Shown one piece after another: positions 43,872 through 55,879 of a DNA stretch of 64,000 bases. Numbering within the stretch: position 1 is the stretch's first letter; each line of letters begins with the position of its first letter. Both the position numbers and the translations under genes were made by a program. The stretch is taken from contig CM055817.1 in assembly GCA_029582265.1 (NCBI GenBank), forward strand, positions 31,787,097 through 31,851,096. The letters run 5' to 3'. Below the pieces are notes generated by a model. The model was not told the DNA's origin. It did no database searches and saw only the letters and a list, made by a program, of their open reading frames with translations. This stretch comes from Zoroaster sp. YZ-2022 (taxonomy: Eukaryota; Echinodermata; Asteroidea; Forcipulatida; Zoroasteridae).

Positions 43872-46090
43872 ATTATTGTAACTGATATTTATATATCATT
43901 TTCCTATATTGACTTCCTTTTCATTCAATGCCAATCACTCTAGCTCTAAACATTTCACTACACATAATTGCTCAATGGAATATATTGATTATCTTAAAAA
44001 TGATCTGAATTCATGTGACTGGTGAGCTGTTCTTTGTGCATTAGATGTTAACATGGCCTTTATTAATGTTATGGATATTTTTAACAGACTTCATGATAAG
44101 CATATTCCTTTGAAGAACTTTAAGTCTTCGTCTCGTAAATTTACCTCCAAGTCTCCTTGGATTTCTGTGAGTATGTGTAAATCTATCCGTCATAAAAATA
44201 AGCTGTATCGTAGATTTGTTTCTCATTCCACTGACCCTAATTGTGCCATGTATGTACGCTATAAAATATCTTGAGTACTGTGATTCGTAACTCTAAGCGT
44301 ATGTATTATGCCAAACAGTTTGAGAAAGAAAACGGTAATATTAAAAACACTTGGAAAATTATCAACAGTGTATTAAAACATAAAACCCCTTCTAAATTGT
44401 CTTCCATTGATGTTAATGGTGCTGTGGTTAACAATTCACATTTTATAGCGGATCATTTTAATACTTACTTCACAAACATTGGTGATAATCTTAGCAATCA
44501 AATCCCTCCTAGTGATCGTAATTTTCATAATTATCTTTTAAATTCTAACTCCAGTTCAATTTTCTTTGCTCCAGTTACTGAACAGGAAACTTTAGATATT
44601 GTTAACAATTTACCTATCAAAAAGTTCAGGTCATGATCTTGTAAATAATTTTCTTATTTAATCTGTGATCCTTGCAATATGCATGCCCCTTACTTTCATT
44701 ATGAACCTTTCCCTGTCTACTGGAGTTGTGCCTGATGATATGAAGATTGCCAGGATCACACCAATCTTCAAGAGTGGAGACACACAACAAGTTAATAATT
44801 ATAGGCCTATTTCTGTTCTTACTTCATTTTCCAAAATCTTAGAACGTATTGTTTATACACGTACAAGTAATTTTTTTGATAATCACAATATTTTGTCCAA
44901 TTCTCAATTTGGTTTTCGTGAGAAGCATTTAACCTCTCATGCAATTCTGCAGCTACTTGATACAATTTCTAGCAGTATTGATGATTCTTCTCATACACTT
45001 GGTATATTCCTGGATTTCTCCAAGGCATTCGATACTGTTAATCATGCGATTATTTTGTCTAAATTGGCTTATTATGGTATTAGAGGTATTGCCTTGGAGT
45101 GGGTCAGGAATTACCTCACTAAACACCATCAATTTGTTTCCATTAATGGTTGTGTCTCCTCTCCTGCAGAAATTTCCAATTGTGTTCCACAAGGATCAAT
45201 CCTCGGACCCTTGTTATTTTCAATTTATATTAATGATTTTGACAAATCCTCTAACTTATTATCATTTATTGTTTTTGCTGATGACAGTAATTTATTTTAT
45301 ACCCATTCTAATTTGAATGTACTCTTTGATACTGTTAATTCAGAACTCAATAATATCTCTAGTTGGATTAAGGCCAACAAGTTATCACACAATATTAAAA
45401 AAAACTAACTTTATGTTTTTCAGCAGAAAAGTAACTCATCCCCTTCAGACTATCTATATAGACGATAATCAAATTCCTAGAACTGATTGTATTAATTGTT
45501 TAGGTCTGCATATTGATCAAGACCTCTCTTGGAAACAACATTAGTTACTTATGTAAAATTATTTCTAGAAATATTGGAATTATTAATGCTTAAGCATTTT
45601 TTCCCAAAGGAGGTTCTGGTTACACTCTGCAATGCACTTATTTTGCCCTATATTAATTATGGCATTCTAGCATGGGGAAATTCAGGAATAGCTCAAATCA
45701 ACAGGTTATTGATCCTTCAAAAGTTTTAGAATTATTAATCATACTGATTACTTAGCTCACTGTTACCATCTATTTTACAAACATAATAGTCTTAAGATCA
45801 GAGACATTTATGTTCTACAGCTTGGGGTTTTCATGTATAAACTTAATTCTAATAATCTTCCTCATTCAATTTGTTCCTTGTTTACAAAATATCAAGATGT
45901 TCATGGTCATTTTACAATGCAATGTAATGAATTTCATCAATCATTTGCCCGTACGACACTTTCTTATAGAACGATTAAGCATGAAGGTCCCAGGCTGTGG
46001 TATTCACTAGATAGTAATCTTAAAAGTACTCCTACATTAATATCCTTCAAACGTAAATTTAACGACTCTTTGTTGAGTAAATACTTGTAA
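43872..46090 (+). pseudogene. LINE ORF2: endonuclease tail, reverse transcriptase and C-terminal domain
   Basis: Blocks in order: post-endonuclease linker (WISVSMCKSIRHKNKLYRRF at 44160; MYYAKQFEKENGNIKNTWKI at 44300); RT from 44665 with ARITPIFKSGDTQQVNNYRP, DFSKAFDTVNHAI, VPQGSILGPLLFSIYIND and FADDSNLF (catalytic ADD); then the thumb with NCLGLHIDQDLSWKQ; then PYINYGILAWGNS and a C-terminal LWYSLDSNLKS segment ending at 46090. Stops at 44272, 44634 and 45406 and several frameshifts break it. Family CR1/Jockey/L2-like by motif. Confidence 0.85.
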
Positions 46091-46431
46091 GTGGTTAACT
46101 GACTCTTGGGTTTGGCTTGGGCTTCAAGAACGACATGCTTGGGATTGTCTTTGTTTTGTTTTGTATGTTTATATTCAACTACACATAAAATAATTGTTCA
46201 TTCGCCTTGTTTATTGTACTTATCTGGGGGGGGGGGGTAGACAAGCATTGCTTCTTAAGGGCCTCCTTCCACATGTATTTAATTTCTCTGCATTTTATTA
46301 CTATTTATTATTACTATCCATCTATTATTATTGCTATAACCCTTATAAGATTATTGTATGTTTACTTATATCCATAATGTATATTTTGATAAGTGTGGAA
46401 AATATTAGAGAACTGAATAACTGAGATAGCG

Positions 46432-46890
46432 TGGGAGTGGTCCGATGCCCAGGAGAGAGCTTTTGCCAAAGTCAAAAAGATAGTATCCAATGCACTCATC
46501 TTATCATTCTACAACTCGAAAGATGAACTGACTGTTCAGTGCGACGCAAGCGGTGTCCGTCTTAGAGCGGCTCAGCGATCATAAGCCACTTGAAATGATA
46601 ACTAAGAAACCCCTAGTAGTAAAGGCCCCAAAGCGCCTCCAAGGCATGCTCCTACATCTCCAGAAATATGACTTCACAATCACTTACTTAAAATGTACCT
46701 AGCCGATGCATTATCGCGAGCTGTTGTTGAACAGCCAGCCACCCGAGGCCAAGGAGATTTCGAGGAAGTGAATATGGTATCATACTTACCCATACGTGAA
46801 GAGAGACTGGCTCAAATACAAAGGGAGACCGCAAAGGACGACAACTTGCAGCTCCTGAAACACATCATTACCCAAAGGATGGCCGGATGA
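46432..46890 (+). pseudogene. Gypsy RNase H remnant
   Basis: EWSDAQERAFAKVKKI and LTVQCDASG mark the start of RNase H. An internal deletion then joins directly to LSDHKPLEMITKKPLV and the YLADALSRAVVEQ end. The middle of the domain, including conserved acidic positions, is gone. Confidence 0.75.
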
Positions 46891-48183
46891 ACGAAACAAG
46901 CTGCCTGAGCAGCTAAAGCCATACTACAGCTACCGCGATGAGCTGGCAGTACAAGATGGTATGATTTTCAGAGGCGATAGAGTGGTCACACCTGAAACAC
47001 TAAGAAAAGAGATGAAATCCACTCATCACACTTGGGCACAGACGGTTGCCTAAGGCGAGCGCGCCAAAGCCTATTCTCGCCATTAATAAACAGTGAGATA
47101 AAACACTTCATCAGCACATGTGATGTGTGTCGCTCGATGGAGACAAAGCAGCAACAAGAGAGCTTGCTCTCCCATGATGTCCCATCAAGACCGTGGGAAC
47201 GAGTTGGAACTGACCTGTTCTCTTTGAATTCCAAGGACTATTTAACCACAGTGGATTACTTTAGCAATTTCTGGGAGTTTAACAACCTTCCAGACACAAG
47301 CAGTGCCACCGTCATTCGGAAACTCAAAGGACATTTTACTCGCTATGGCACCCCTACCCAGCTTGTGAGTGACAATGGACCACAATTCACCTCCGGACTC
47401 TTCAGCCAATTCTCAAAGGCATGGAATTTTGAACATCTTTGCAGTAGCCCAGAAAACAGCAAAGCTAATGACAAAGCAGAATCTGCTGTAAAAAAAACAG
47501 CATAACGACTTCTCATCAAGAGTGCAAAGTCACACACTGATCCTTACATGGCACTCTTGGACCACTGCAACACACTAATGGAAGGGCTTGCCACAAGTCC
47601 TGCAAAAGACTCATGAACCGACGCACGATAATTGCTACCGACGACTGCAAATCTGCTAAAACCCAAGGTTATCGACGAGCGTGACCGCATGAAACAACGC
47701 GTGTACAAACAGGCTGAAAACTTCAATAAATCAGCTAAGACGCTCCAACCACTGGAAGAGGGATACACGGTACGCATGCAACCCCTGGTCCGAGGACAGA
47801 AAGGCTGGGACAAGGCTGTAGTTACGCGCAGACTTGATCACCGATCATACATTGTCGAAACCCCTACTGGAAGGTATCGTCGCAATCGTGTACATCTGCG
47901 CAAAACTGCAGAAAACCCACCAGTACCATCAGCCATAAACAACAGCTGCAAAACTAGCCACAGAGACAGCAGCCCACCAACAGAGCCTACACAGGGACCA
48001 GTGAAATCTACCATTAAGAAATATGCACCCTCGATAACACATGAACAAATGAACACAGCCAAGGAGAAAACTACACAAGACAAAAAACAGGACACTATTA
48101 AGCATGATTTGCATGAACCCATCAATACCTGTTCAGGACGCTTGGTTACAAAGCCAAAGCACCTTGAGGACTATATCTCATAG
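46890..48183 (+). pseudogene. Gypsy integrase
   Basis: Zinc-binding remnant (HHTWAQTVA, then CDVCRSMETKQQQE), core with GTDLFSLNSKDYLTTVDYFS, LVSDNGPQFTSGLFSQF and NSKANDKAESAVKK (D-D-E series), and a C-terminal DNA-binding part VRMQPLVRGQKGWDKAVV from 47632 to 48183. Frameshifts near 47035, 47503 and 47620. Confidence 0.8.
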
Positions 48184-48601
48184 TGCACATGAGCATTGAA
48201 TAGGATACATGCACTGTACCCATGTAGTCACATGAAATTTTGACTGTTGTTATACATGGACTGCAGTTTGTTCAGTTCAAAGGCAGAACTTTCCTGTCTA
48301 AGCATTTTTCCAAATTAAAAAGGGGGCATTTTGAAAGTTTAATCAACAATTGTTTTTGAAGTTGTTAAAAAACAATGAGACAGTAGAGTAACGAAAATCC
48401 CAAATTATATCTATGACTCGAGCACTAAACAGCTTATTTTCTCACAATATTCGGATTTTATCATACTTTATTTTGCATCCCATAGTCTTCACAGCTACAT
48501 CTTTTTTTCAGTATTTTATAAGTGTTGTACGGTTTGCTCAGTAAAAAAAATCTAAGGAAAGTATATGGTTATTTTTAAAAAAATGTTTAAAGAAAGGGGG
48601 A

Positions 48602-48666
48602 TGTAATGGTATACACTTGGTGTTATCAATATTGTCTAGCACACCAATAAAGTGACGCGCGTTATT
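48602..48666 (+). repeat. Gypsy 3' LTR, truncated
   Basis: First 58-65 bp of the LTR, including an AATAAA (absent from the 5' LTR). It breaks at GTTATT and joins host sequence ATTCACACTTCTCACTG; the last part of the LTR is missing. Confidence 0.8.
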
Positions 48667-49053
48667 CACACTTCTCACTGTCGTGAAAATTTCGGCAAAA
48701 CAATTCCGACGTAGGATTGCTTTTACTATGTCACTATAAACGTTTGTTGTGTTTGTTTTCGCTACATTAGTCGGACACTCTCGAACAAAGTGACATTTAA
48801 TAAATGTTTGTGCACGCGAACCATTGGTACGGGTGGTTCGTGCGCCAAACCCGTGTGGGCCAATGAGTGATAAGTGACTATAGCTCATGTACGTTAACCG
48901 TTGGCCATGTACGTTAACTGTTCCTCAGGTCTGAGAACGAAACAAACAAGGCCAGGCTTGATAGGGTTAATAAAACTCTTAACAAAATTGTGAAAATAAC
49001 AAAATAAACGGGCTTTAATTAATATCAAACTCTACTTTGCTTTCCAATCCTAA

Positions 49054-49125
49054 ATATCTGCATGTCAACAAAATCAGCAAACTTCTACCAGAAACATTTG
49101 GTGGTCTAAAAAACCTCTGAAAATT
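49054..49125 (+). pseudogene. Dead LRR exon (copy of exon 3)
   Basis: Aligned without gaps to exon 3, but the acceptor is TCCTAA instead of TCCTAG and the frame has TGA near the end (AACCTCTGA). Asp of FDGL is Gly. Downstream GTAAGTTGTAATGTCGTGAA is kept. It cannot be spliced normally and would truncate the protein. Confidence 0.85.
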
Positions 49126-49364
49126 GTAAGTTGTAATGTCGTGAATTTCAATCAAAATAATCAAGCCACCGATTTTGTTTTACTCAAGTTACGTCTGTGT
49201 AACGCGTGGGGCCCGCCCCCAACCGTTGGGACCTCAGCCATTGTTTAGCCAAATCTCAACCGAAATGGTTTCGGCGTAGGCAAACATTCTCACCTCAACC
49301 CAAAGGGCCCCGGCACACACAAACCTTTGACAAAAATAACTCATCCCCCTTACAGAAATGTCCC

Positions 49365-49745
49365 ATAGGATATCCCATGGGGAATTTTCCCATGGGATTC
49401 CCATGGTGAATTGGTCATGGGAACCTCATGGGTAAACCCATGGAGAATCCCATGCACAATCCTATGCATATGATCCCATGGAGAATCCCATAGGGATCCT
49501 ATAGCATGGAGAATCCCACGGGGATCCCGTGGCATGGAGAATCCCAATGGGATCCTCATGGAGAATCCCATAGGTATCCCATGCATTGGGATTCTCATGG
49601 GATCCAATGGAGAATCCCAATGGGATCCCATGGATAATCCCAATAGGTTCCGATGGAGAATTCCATGGAGAATCCTATGGTAAATCACATGAAGAATGTC
49701 GTAGTGAAACCACACGGGGAATCCCATGGAAAACCTTATTGGTTT
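49365..49745. repeat. GGATCCCATGG-rich satellite, copy 2
   Basis: Same as 12460-12945 but about 100 bp shorter, lost from the middle. Confidence 0.9.
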
Positions 49746-50419
49746 CCCATTACAATCACATATTCCGCAAAATGTGATTCAATGAAACTTTGTTGCACAT
49801 TATTCTAAACACATCAACACAGATTATTTCATTGCATGATTTAAAATACACGAGTAGGAACAAAGACACTTTTAACATATTCTTCAAATATTGCTAACAT
49901 TCTCTTAACAATGAACAAATTTTAAAATATGAGAAGTGGTATAAAGCCATTTGAATAAGAATATTATTTAATAATAAATGTCCTTCAAACATTTTTGCCA
50001 AGTCTTTAGGTTCTAGTTGGAACTCAGTTTTAAAATTAACAAATTAATGTGAATTTGTTTTGGGTTTCATAAAAGCCATGGTACTGCTTTGGTAATGATT
50101 GGAAAAACAAAGTCTGTTCTATGCGCACTGCTGTACGCAATATACCCCCTAACAACCAAATTAAATATACCGTACTACCCTTGCCCCCTAATACCCAATT
50201 ATTAATTACATACAAAAACATAACTGCATGAAGCCTGCCGAACTAGCTAGACTCTCAAAGAACGGGTGTTCTGGGGACGTGATTCGTAAACTACTTCATA
50301 ATTTTAACTGTTTTGTTAAACAAAACAGTTAACAAGTCTGATTCCGATTGAGTCTTGTACGTAGCCATCTTTTGCTAAGTCACTCTTCCATTTCCCATGT
50401 CTTTTCCAATATCTTTCAT

Positions 50420-51180
50420 TTATGGAGGCCCTCGCTGCCATAGTGAATGCAAAACAATGTTGATATCTCGGCATACGTCCTTTAACCTGGCCACTGCTGT
50501 ATCTCTGGCCTGAGTATAACTTAATTGTTTATTTTTGTGAACTAAAGTACAATTTCCTTTGGTTCTGAATGCAGCTTTAAACAGATATTGGTCTGAAATT
50601 AAACTTATGTTTGCACACCTAATATACCTCTTAAGTGTTTTCATTGGGCATGCTGCTGTTACCCCATGACTAATAACTACTTCACTGCCTTGCCTATATT
50701 GATCCGTTTTGCTCTTTGCTACACAAATTGAAATGTAGGGTTCATGGAAAGTTAAGTCTTTACACTTTAAGGAACTGACCTCGTTGAATATCATGAAACC
50801 AGCGAAACATAATAAAATAATACACAAGTCTCTAAGAACTGTTTTGGCAACTGGTGAACTGTTTTGTCTCTTTGCTGACTCCAGTAGACTTATTACGTAA
50901 TGATTATTTGTTGGATCCGTGGCGCCTCGAACTTAATGAGCCCACTTTATCCCGTACACTACTGATTGGACTACTCCTGCTGAACAACCCGAATCTATCA
51001 GTTGTGTCAAATACATGTACAAGGACACATGTATGGGATCTGCGTATATGGCTTGACCTCCCTCTGCTTTGAAGAATGTTTCCAATCTCTTGAAAGCTTC
51101 GTAGTATTTTGAGACAGTTCCCTCACTCCTAAGACTGGAGCAGACGATGAGCCATACGTTATGCTAGAGACATCAGCTTC
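50420..51180 (-). pseudogene. DIRS-like tyrosine recombinase, copy 2
   Basis: 50827-50420 encodes the same catalytic blocks as 13724-13341 with few changes (KTDQYRQGSEVVIS conserved). The N-terminal part at about 51150-51000 is further decayed. Confidence 0.75.
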
Positions 51181-51202
51181 CCCGATGTCGTCCCTGTAGC
51201 TT

Positions 51203-52200
51203 TTACTTCATGCAACACTGCGCTTTTTCGTACACTAATTGGTCAATCGTTTTACTGACAAGCCTTTGTGGTGGAACCCACCAATTACAGTCGTTATTCC
51301 AAGCTTGCATAAACGCATCAATACCCAAGGTACCTGGGTACCACCATCTATAATTAAAACTCTCACAATGTGTATTATAATTGCTTGCATGCATAAGGAC
51401 CAGATGCATTTTCTAACTGACTGAATAGAACCCTGTCTATCATCTAGTCGTCGCGGTCTGAGTTTCTTCTCAAAGTGTCAGCTATTTTATTCCTTTCTCT
51501 TGGGACCCCTAATGGCTGTAACGGGGTCATGCCTATGTTCCCTCAGCCCTATGTTCCCTCAGCCCTATGTTCCCTCAATGCCTAACATTTTTTTAAATCC
51601 AAATTAGGCCCTATGTTCCCTCAACCCTATGTTCCCTCAACCCTATGTTCCCTCAACCCTATGTTCCTCATCCCAAAATAGACCCTATGGTCTATTTTGG
51701 GATGAGGGAACATAGGGCTGAGGGAACATAGGGTCTATTTTGGGATGAGGGAACATAGGGCTGAGGGAACATAGGGCTGAGGGAACATAAGGCTGAGGGA
51801 ACTTGAGCACGGTCCCGCTGTAACCTTATGTTACTCATTGTACACGTACTGTGTATTTCAAGAGCTTTCTCCTGCAAATCGAGTTTCTTACTCCCTTTCT
51901 GAATGATACTTGCTACATTCTTATTGTCTGTGTGCCACTTTAATACTATGCCCTTCCAGGCTACTCTCTAGTGAATATACAGTTCTATTCACCGCTTCTA
52001 GTTCCCTCCATGTGGAACTTTTACTCTTTTCTAATTCTGACCAGCTCCCTAAAACTTCTGAACCTTCCTGTTCAACTATATAACCGCCGTATCCTACACC
52101 TGAGTCATTTGAGTAAACAGAATAAGCGTATTCTAAGTATTCTTGGCATGGTAATCCGTTTAGTATCCTGATTCGGTTCCGCCAGAATCTTAACTCAGCT
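51203..52200 (-). pseudogene. DIRS-like RNase H region, copy 2, interrupted
   Basis: Same blocks as 14348-15000 (WREL, TDNKNVASI, LQEKALEIHSTC), split by the 294-bp fold-back at 51523-51816. Confidence 0.7.
51523..51816. mobile_element. Fold-back element of CCCTATGTTCCCTCA repeats, 294 bp
   Basis: Left half has about seven units of CCCTATGTTCCCTCAGC; right half has the inverted units. The 8-bp target duplication GCTGTAAC is at 51515-51522 and 51817-51824, and the other block (about 14634-14643, TAGCTGTAATC) is empty. An 8-bp duplication fits hAT-type insertion; the ends are GGGGTCATG and GGTCCC. Confidence 0.85.
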
Positions 52201-52762
52201 TATGCCTTTTCTGTAATGATCAGGGGAGCTTCCCAACTAGCTTTACTGTTAATTATTGATTAATTGATACAATGATTTTTTTCGTCTTTCCTTCGTTATT
52301 TATTTATTGTTTTTATTTAGCTGACGCCTGGCGGCGAAACAAAAATTAAAACGAGTACGAAATTCATGTTTGTCAATCAAAATATTTATTTGTATTTTCA
52401 CTCATTTAACTTATTAACGCCACAACGTAATTAGCTAAACATCGAGTTATTTGTAATATCGTGAATCTAAAAGGTAATTATACTCGTAGTTGTCTTTAGT
52501 ATCGCCATTGGTATCAATTTTGTTTAAATACATTTAATTCCTCACAGTATGTATACTTGTCAATGGAGACCAGTGTACTTATTTTTAATGTTGATGCAGT
52601 CAAGTATTAATAAACTGTAGGCAGAATAAATTCTCATAGTATTTGATTGATCAGTAACATTTCACCAATCACCGGTATGTCTTGATGAAAATCTAAGAAC
52701 ATTGGTAACAAAATAAACAGGCTTTAATTAATGTCAAACTCTACTTTGTTTTCCAATCCTAG

Positions 52763-52834
52763 ACAACTGCAGAACAACGAAATCAGTGAACTTACACCAG
52801 GAACATTTGATGGTCTACAAAGACTTTTGAGATT
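52763..52834 (+). CDS. LRR exon 7 (B-type cassette, 72 bp)
   Basis: Acceptor TCCTAG, donor GTAAGT, phase 2. Reads QLQNNEISELTPGTFDGL after the split Leu and ends L-R. It is the duplicate of exon 4 in block 2, and stays intact although its neighbour at 49054 died. Confidence 0.85.
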
Positions 52835-52999
52835 GTAAGTTGTAATGTCATGAATTTCATTCACATATAATGCGACCGAACATTTGCAAAAACGAGATGC
52901 AAAAACATCCTCTGCAGAATTGTTGTTCATAACACGGTGTTTTTAAAATGACATTAGAGAAAAAAGCATAAAAGCAGCCAACATTTCGTTTAGACTGTC

Positions 53000-53330
53000 A
53001 TTTACGTTGATGTCGAAAAAAAGTACGGAGATCGTGTTTGAACCGCTGTCGTGCAATGTACGGTTCGCGAATGGCTACTGGCTGACTTTGGCTTTCGGTG
53101 TTCCCATCGGGAACGATCCCTAGGAATGTTTCTAGAGTAATGCATACCCGTATGTTCTTGGTGAAACGTTCCAATGGGAACACTGTGGCGTTCCACGGAC
53201 CGTTGACGTTTACTCAGAGGAACACGTCTGACGGCGAAACATACTTGATAAAGTATGAAAATCATGTTTACATTACGAATTTGTTTCTATGCGACACAAC
53301 AGAATCAGGGGCATGTTTACAGGTCAGATG
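53000..53330. repeat. GGAACG-rich intron repeat, copy in block 2
   Basis: Matches 16140-16480; keeps TGGGAACACTGTGGCGTTCC. Confidence 0.75.
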
Positions 53331-53835
53331 TTGAATGTATATCTGGATTTAACAGCACACCGTGCTACTGGAATTGATTGTATAGGCCTAATAAGAATAT
53401 GTGGGGCATTTATTTTCTAATAATTAAAATACTGTCCCACACTGTAACACTCAAGATTACCACCGAACATTTTTACATCATATCAATGCACTCAAGTGTT
53501 GTTTACCGTTTATTTATTTATTCGTTTAAATAATCAAACGGCATGCAAACATTTGTTTTGTTGTACCACGACTATAATTCACACAAGTTTGCATTCCGGA
53601 AAATATGAGGCGTTGATGAATATTACCTATGTATATCTGCTTCAATGCAGTATTTCTAATCATATTTTGTCTTTTTGTCTTGGATATGCAACCAATATAT
53701 ATTAGTAAAATATGCACCCAAAAGATTTGATTGTATACATCAAGCTTAATGGCCTGTCGTCAATTTCAATCTATCAGAAACTGCAACCATTGATTAATTG
53801 ATCCATTGATTTCGTTCGTTCATTGTCACTTCGTT

Positions 53836-53953
53836 AGTTAAGTAGGACTAATTGCGATGACACCATGTGAAATTCTCAATTGAGTAGTAATTAGTTCTGA
53901 AAAGAACTGGAGGTACAACTCGACGTTTCGATCAGTGTGCTCTGATTGTCCTT
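53836..53953 (+). repeat. Single Penelope-type terminal repeat
   Basis: One arm only (TAAGTAGGACTAATTGCGAT ... TCGACGTTTCGATCAGTGTG). No extension and no clear target duplication. Confidence 0.7.
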
Positions 53954-54261
53954 ATATTTTTTCTTTAGCTGACGTCTGGCGACGAAAACAATTAAAAGAG
54001 GACAAAATTCATGTTTGCCAATCAAAATATTTATTTGTATTTTCCTCATTATCGCTACAACGTCATTAGCTAAACATCGCGTTATTTGTAATATATTGAA
54101 TCTAAAAGGTAATTATACTCGTAGTTGTCTTTAGTATGGCAATTGGTATCAATTTTGTTTAAATACATTTAATTCCTCACAGTATGTCACACTTGTCAAT
54201 GCAGACCAGTGTACTTATGTTTAATGTTGATGCAGTCAAGTATTCATAAACTGTAGGCAGA

Positions 54262-54890
54262 ATAAATTATAATAATAATAATAATAATAATAAAGATTTG
54301 TAGCGCTCACATATCCACCCTGCTGGGCGCTCAAGGCGCAGAAACAAAGAAAAAACATGAATACAAACAATATACAATGATAGCATAGGAAACAAATATG
54401 TACTGAGATACATGTACCTACAATGCAATTACAAATATACATCATCTTTGAAGAATTGTGACATAAGATGAGTTTTAGGCATCGACTTAAATCTAGTTAT
54501 ACTATGACAAGATTTGAGTTCAGTTGGAAGATGATTCCAGAGTCTCGGAGCCGCGACAGAAAAAGACCTATCACCCCAGTTCCGTTTTGAAGTTGGTTCC
54601 TTTAGGAGTGACATGTTGCTGGAGCTCAAATTGCGTGATGGAGTGTAGACTTAAGCAGTTCAGAAATATAAATTGGAGCAATGTTATTAAAAGATTTGTG
54701 AACAATTAGCATAAGTTTATAAACAATTCTCTGTGAAACAGGAAGCCAGTGCAGCTCTTTCAAGATTGGCGTGATATGGCATGACTTTCTGGCAAAGTCA
54801 CAACACGAGCTGCTGTGTTTTGTATGTGCTGAAGACGAGATATTTGATTCTGCGGGAGACCGTAGAGGAGAGCATTCTCGTTATCTCATA
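54262..54890 (-). mobile_element. 5'-truncated L2/CR1-like LINE 3' end
   Basis: Minus strand: SSNMSLLKEPTSKRNWGDRS and FSVAAPRLWNHLPTELKS form the conserved C-terminus of L2-like LINE ORF2. A 3' part with the GCGCTC/GGGCGCTCAAGGCGC hairpin and an (ATT)n tail follows. It lies in a B-type LRR unit between AATAAATT and CTCATAG. Confidence 0.75.
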
Positions 54891-55014
54891 GTATTTGATT
54901 GATCAATAACATTTCACCAATCACCGGTATTTCTTTATGAAAATCTAAGAACATTGGTAACAAAATAAACATGCTTTAACTAATGTCAATCTCTACTTTG
55001 TTTTCAAATCCTAG

Positions 55015-55086
55015 AGAACTGCAGAACAACGAAATCAGTGAACTTGCTTCAGGAACATTTGATGGTCTACAAAGACTCTCGAGATT
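55015..55086 (+). CDS. LRR exon 8 (B-type cassette, 72 bp)
   Basis: Acceptor TCCTAG, donor GTAAGT, phase 2. Reads ELQNNEISELASGTFDGL after the split Leu and ends S-R. The intron after it begins the series of about 2.6-kb units. Confidence 0.85.
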
Positions 55087-55530
55087 GTAAGTTGTAATGC
55101 CATGAATTTCATTCACATATAATGCGACCGAACATCTGCAAAAACGAGATGCAAAAACATCCTCTGCAGAATTGTAGCTCATAACACGGTGTTTTTAAAA
55201 TGACATGAGAGAAACATGCATCAAACCAGACAACATTTCGTTTAGACTGTCATTTACGTTGATGTCGAAATAAAAGTACGAAGATCGTGTTTGAACCGCT
55301 ATCGTGCAATGTACGGTTCGCGAATGGCTACCGGCTGACTTGGGCTTTCGGTGTTCCCACCGGGAACGATCCTCAGCAACGTTTCTAGAGCAATGCATAC
55401 CCGCGTGTTCTAAGTGGAATCTTCCCATGGGAACACCGTGGCGCTCCACGGACTGTTCACGTTTGCCCAGAGGAACACGTCTGACGGCGAAATATTATAC
55501 CGGAGAGCTGTTTTATTCCCAATTGTAAAC

Positions 55531-55740
55531 TTAGTTTGTCAGTCGACCTTTTAATTCTTGTCTTGCCCGTTTGCAACCGTCGTTGAGGACTCCTACAGTT
55601 TTACACTTATGGTCCGTGTACCAGTCTGTGAATTCGGGGAATTGTTGTTTTGTTTGCTGAAATATGGCATGAATCACTTCTCGGTTGATTTGTGGTATTT
55701 GAAAATTTTTGTTATTCTCGTCGCGCGAGATTCCTGTCAC
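55531..55740 (-). other. Shortened copy of the unit-borne minus-strand frame
   Basis: Corresponds to the C-terminal half of the frame at 58185-58580. A poly-A expansion at about 55797 breaks the N-terminal part. Confidence 0.35.
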
Positions 55741-55879
55741 ATTCTGACGGGCAAGTTCTTCTTCGGGATTTCCCTCTTCAGCAAATTAAGACATCAAAAA
55801 AAAAAAAGGTCATATTTTCTCATTCTCCCCATTCTCTCCCTCTCATCATATTCATAATACATAATTTAAGACCTGTCTA

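Larger units (their letters stand above)
42791..46431 (+). mobile_element. Non-LTR retrotransposon (CR1/Jockey-like LINE) nested in gypsy
   Basis: Enters gypsy RT after the IRQL codons and leaves at about 46431, where gypsy sequence (WEWSDAQERAF) resumes. It starts inside the endonuclease (SCLISSDFNLNLID), so it is 5'-truncated. The short 3' UTR contains a poly-G tract (46227-46236). Disrupted further by the fold-backs and tandem duplication. Confidence 0.8.
40197..48666 (+). mobile_element. Ty3/gypsy LTR retrotransposon with nested insertions
   Basis: A short 5' LTR (40197-40298, TG...CA) is followed by a primer-binding-like TGGCAGCGAGAC (40302-40313). Gag, protease, RT, RNase H remnant and integrase follow in gypsy order. 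A purine tract AAGAAAGGGGG (48590-48600) precedes a truncated 3' LTR (48602-48666). The host target is intact in the other block at about 11635-11660. Frameshifts, deletions and a LINE insertion make it inactive. Confidence 0.85.
39285..53720 (+). repeat. Large duplicated block, copy 2 (partner 9003-16990)
   Basis: 39285-39438 matches 9003-9150, 39664-39980 matches 9150-9536, 39980-40196 matches 11145-11640 and 48667-53720 matches 11650-16860. Between them sit a Penelope terminal-repeat insertion and a gypsy element with its nested LINE. Confidence 0.8.
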
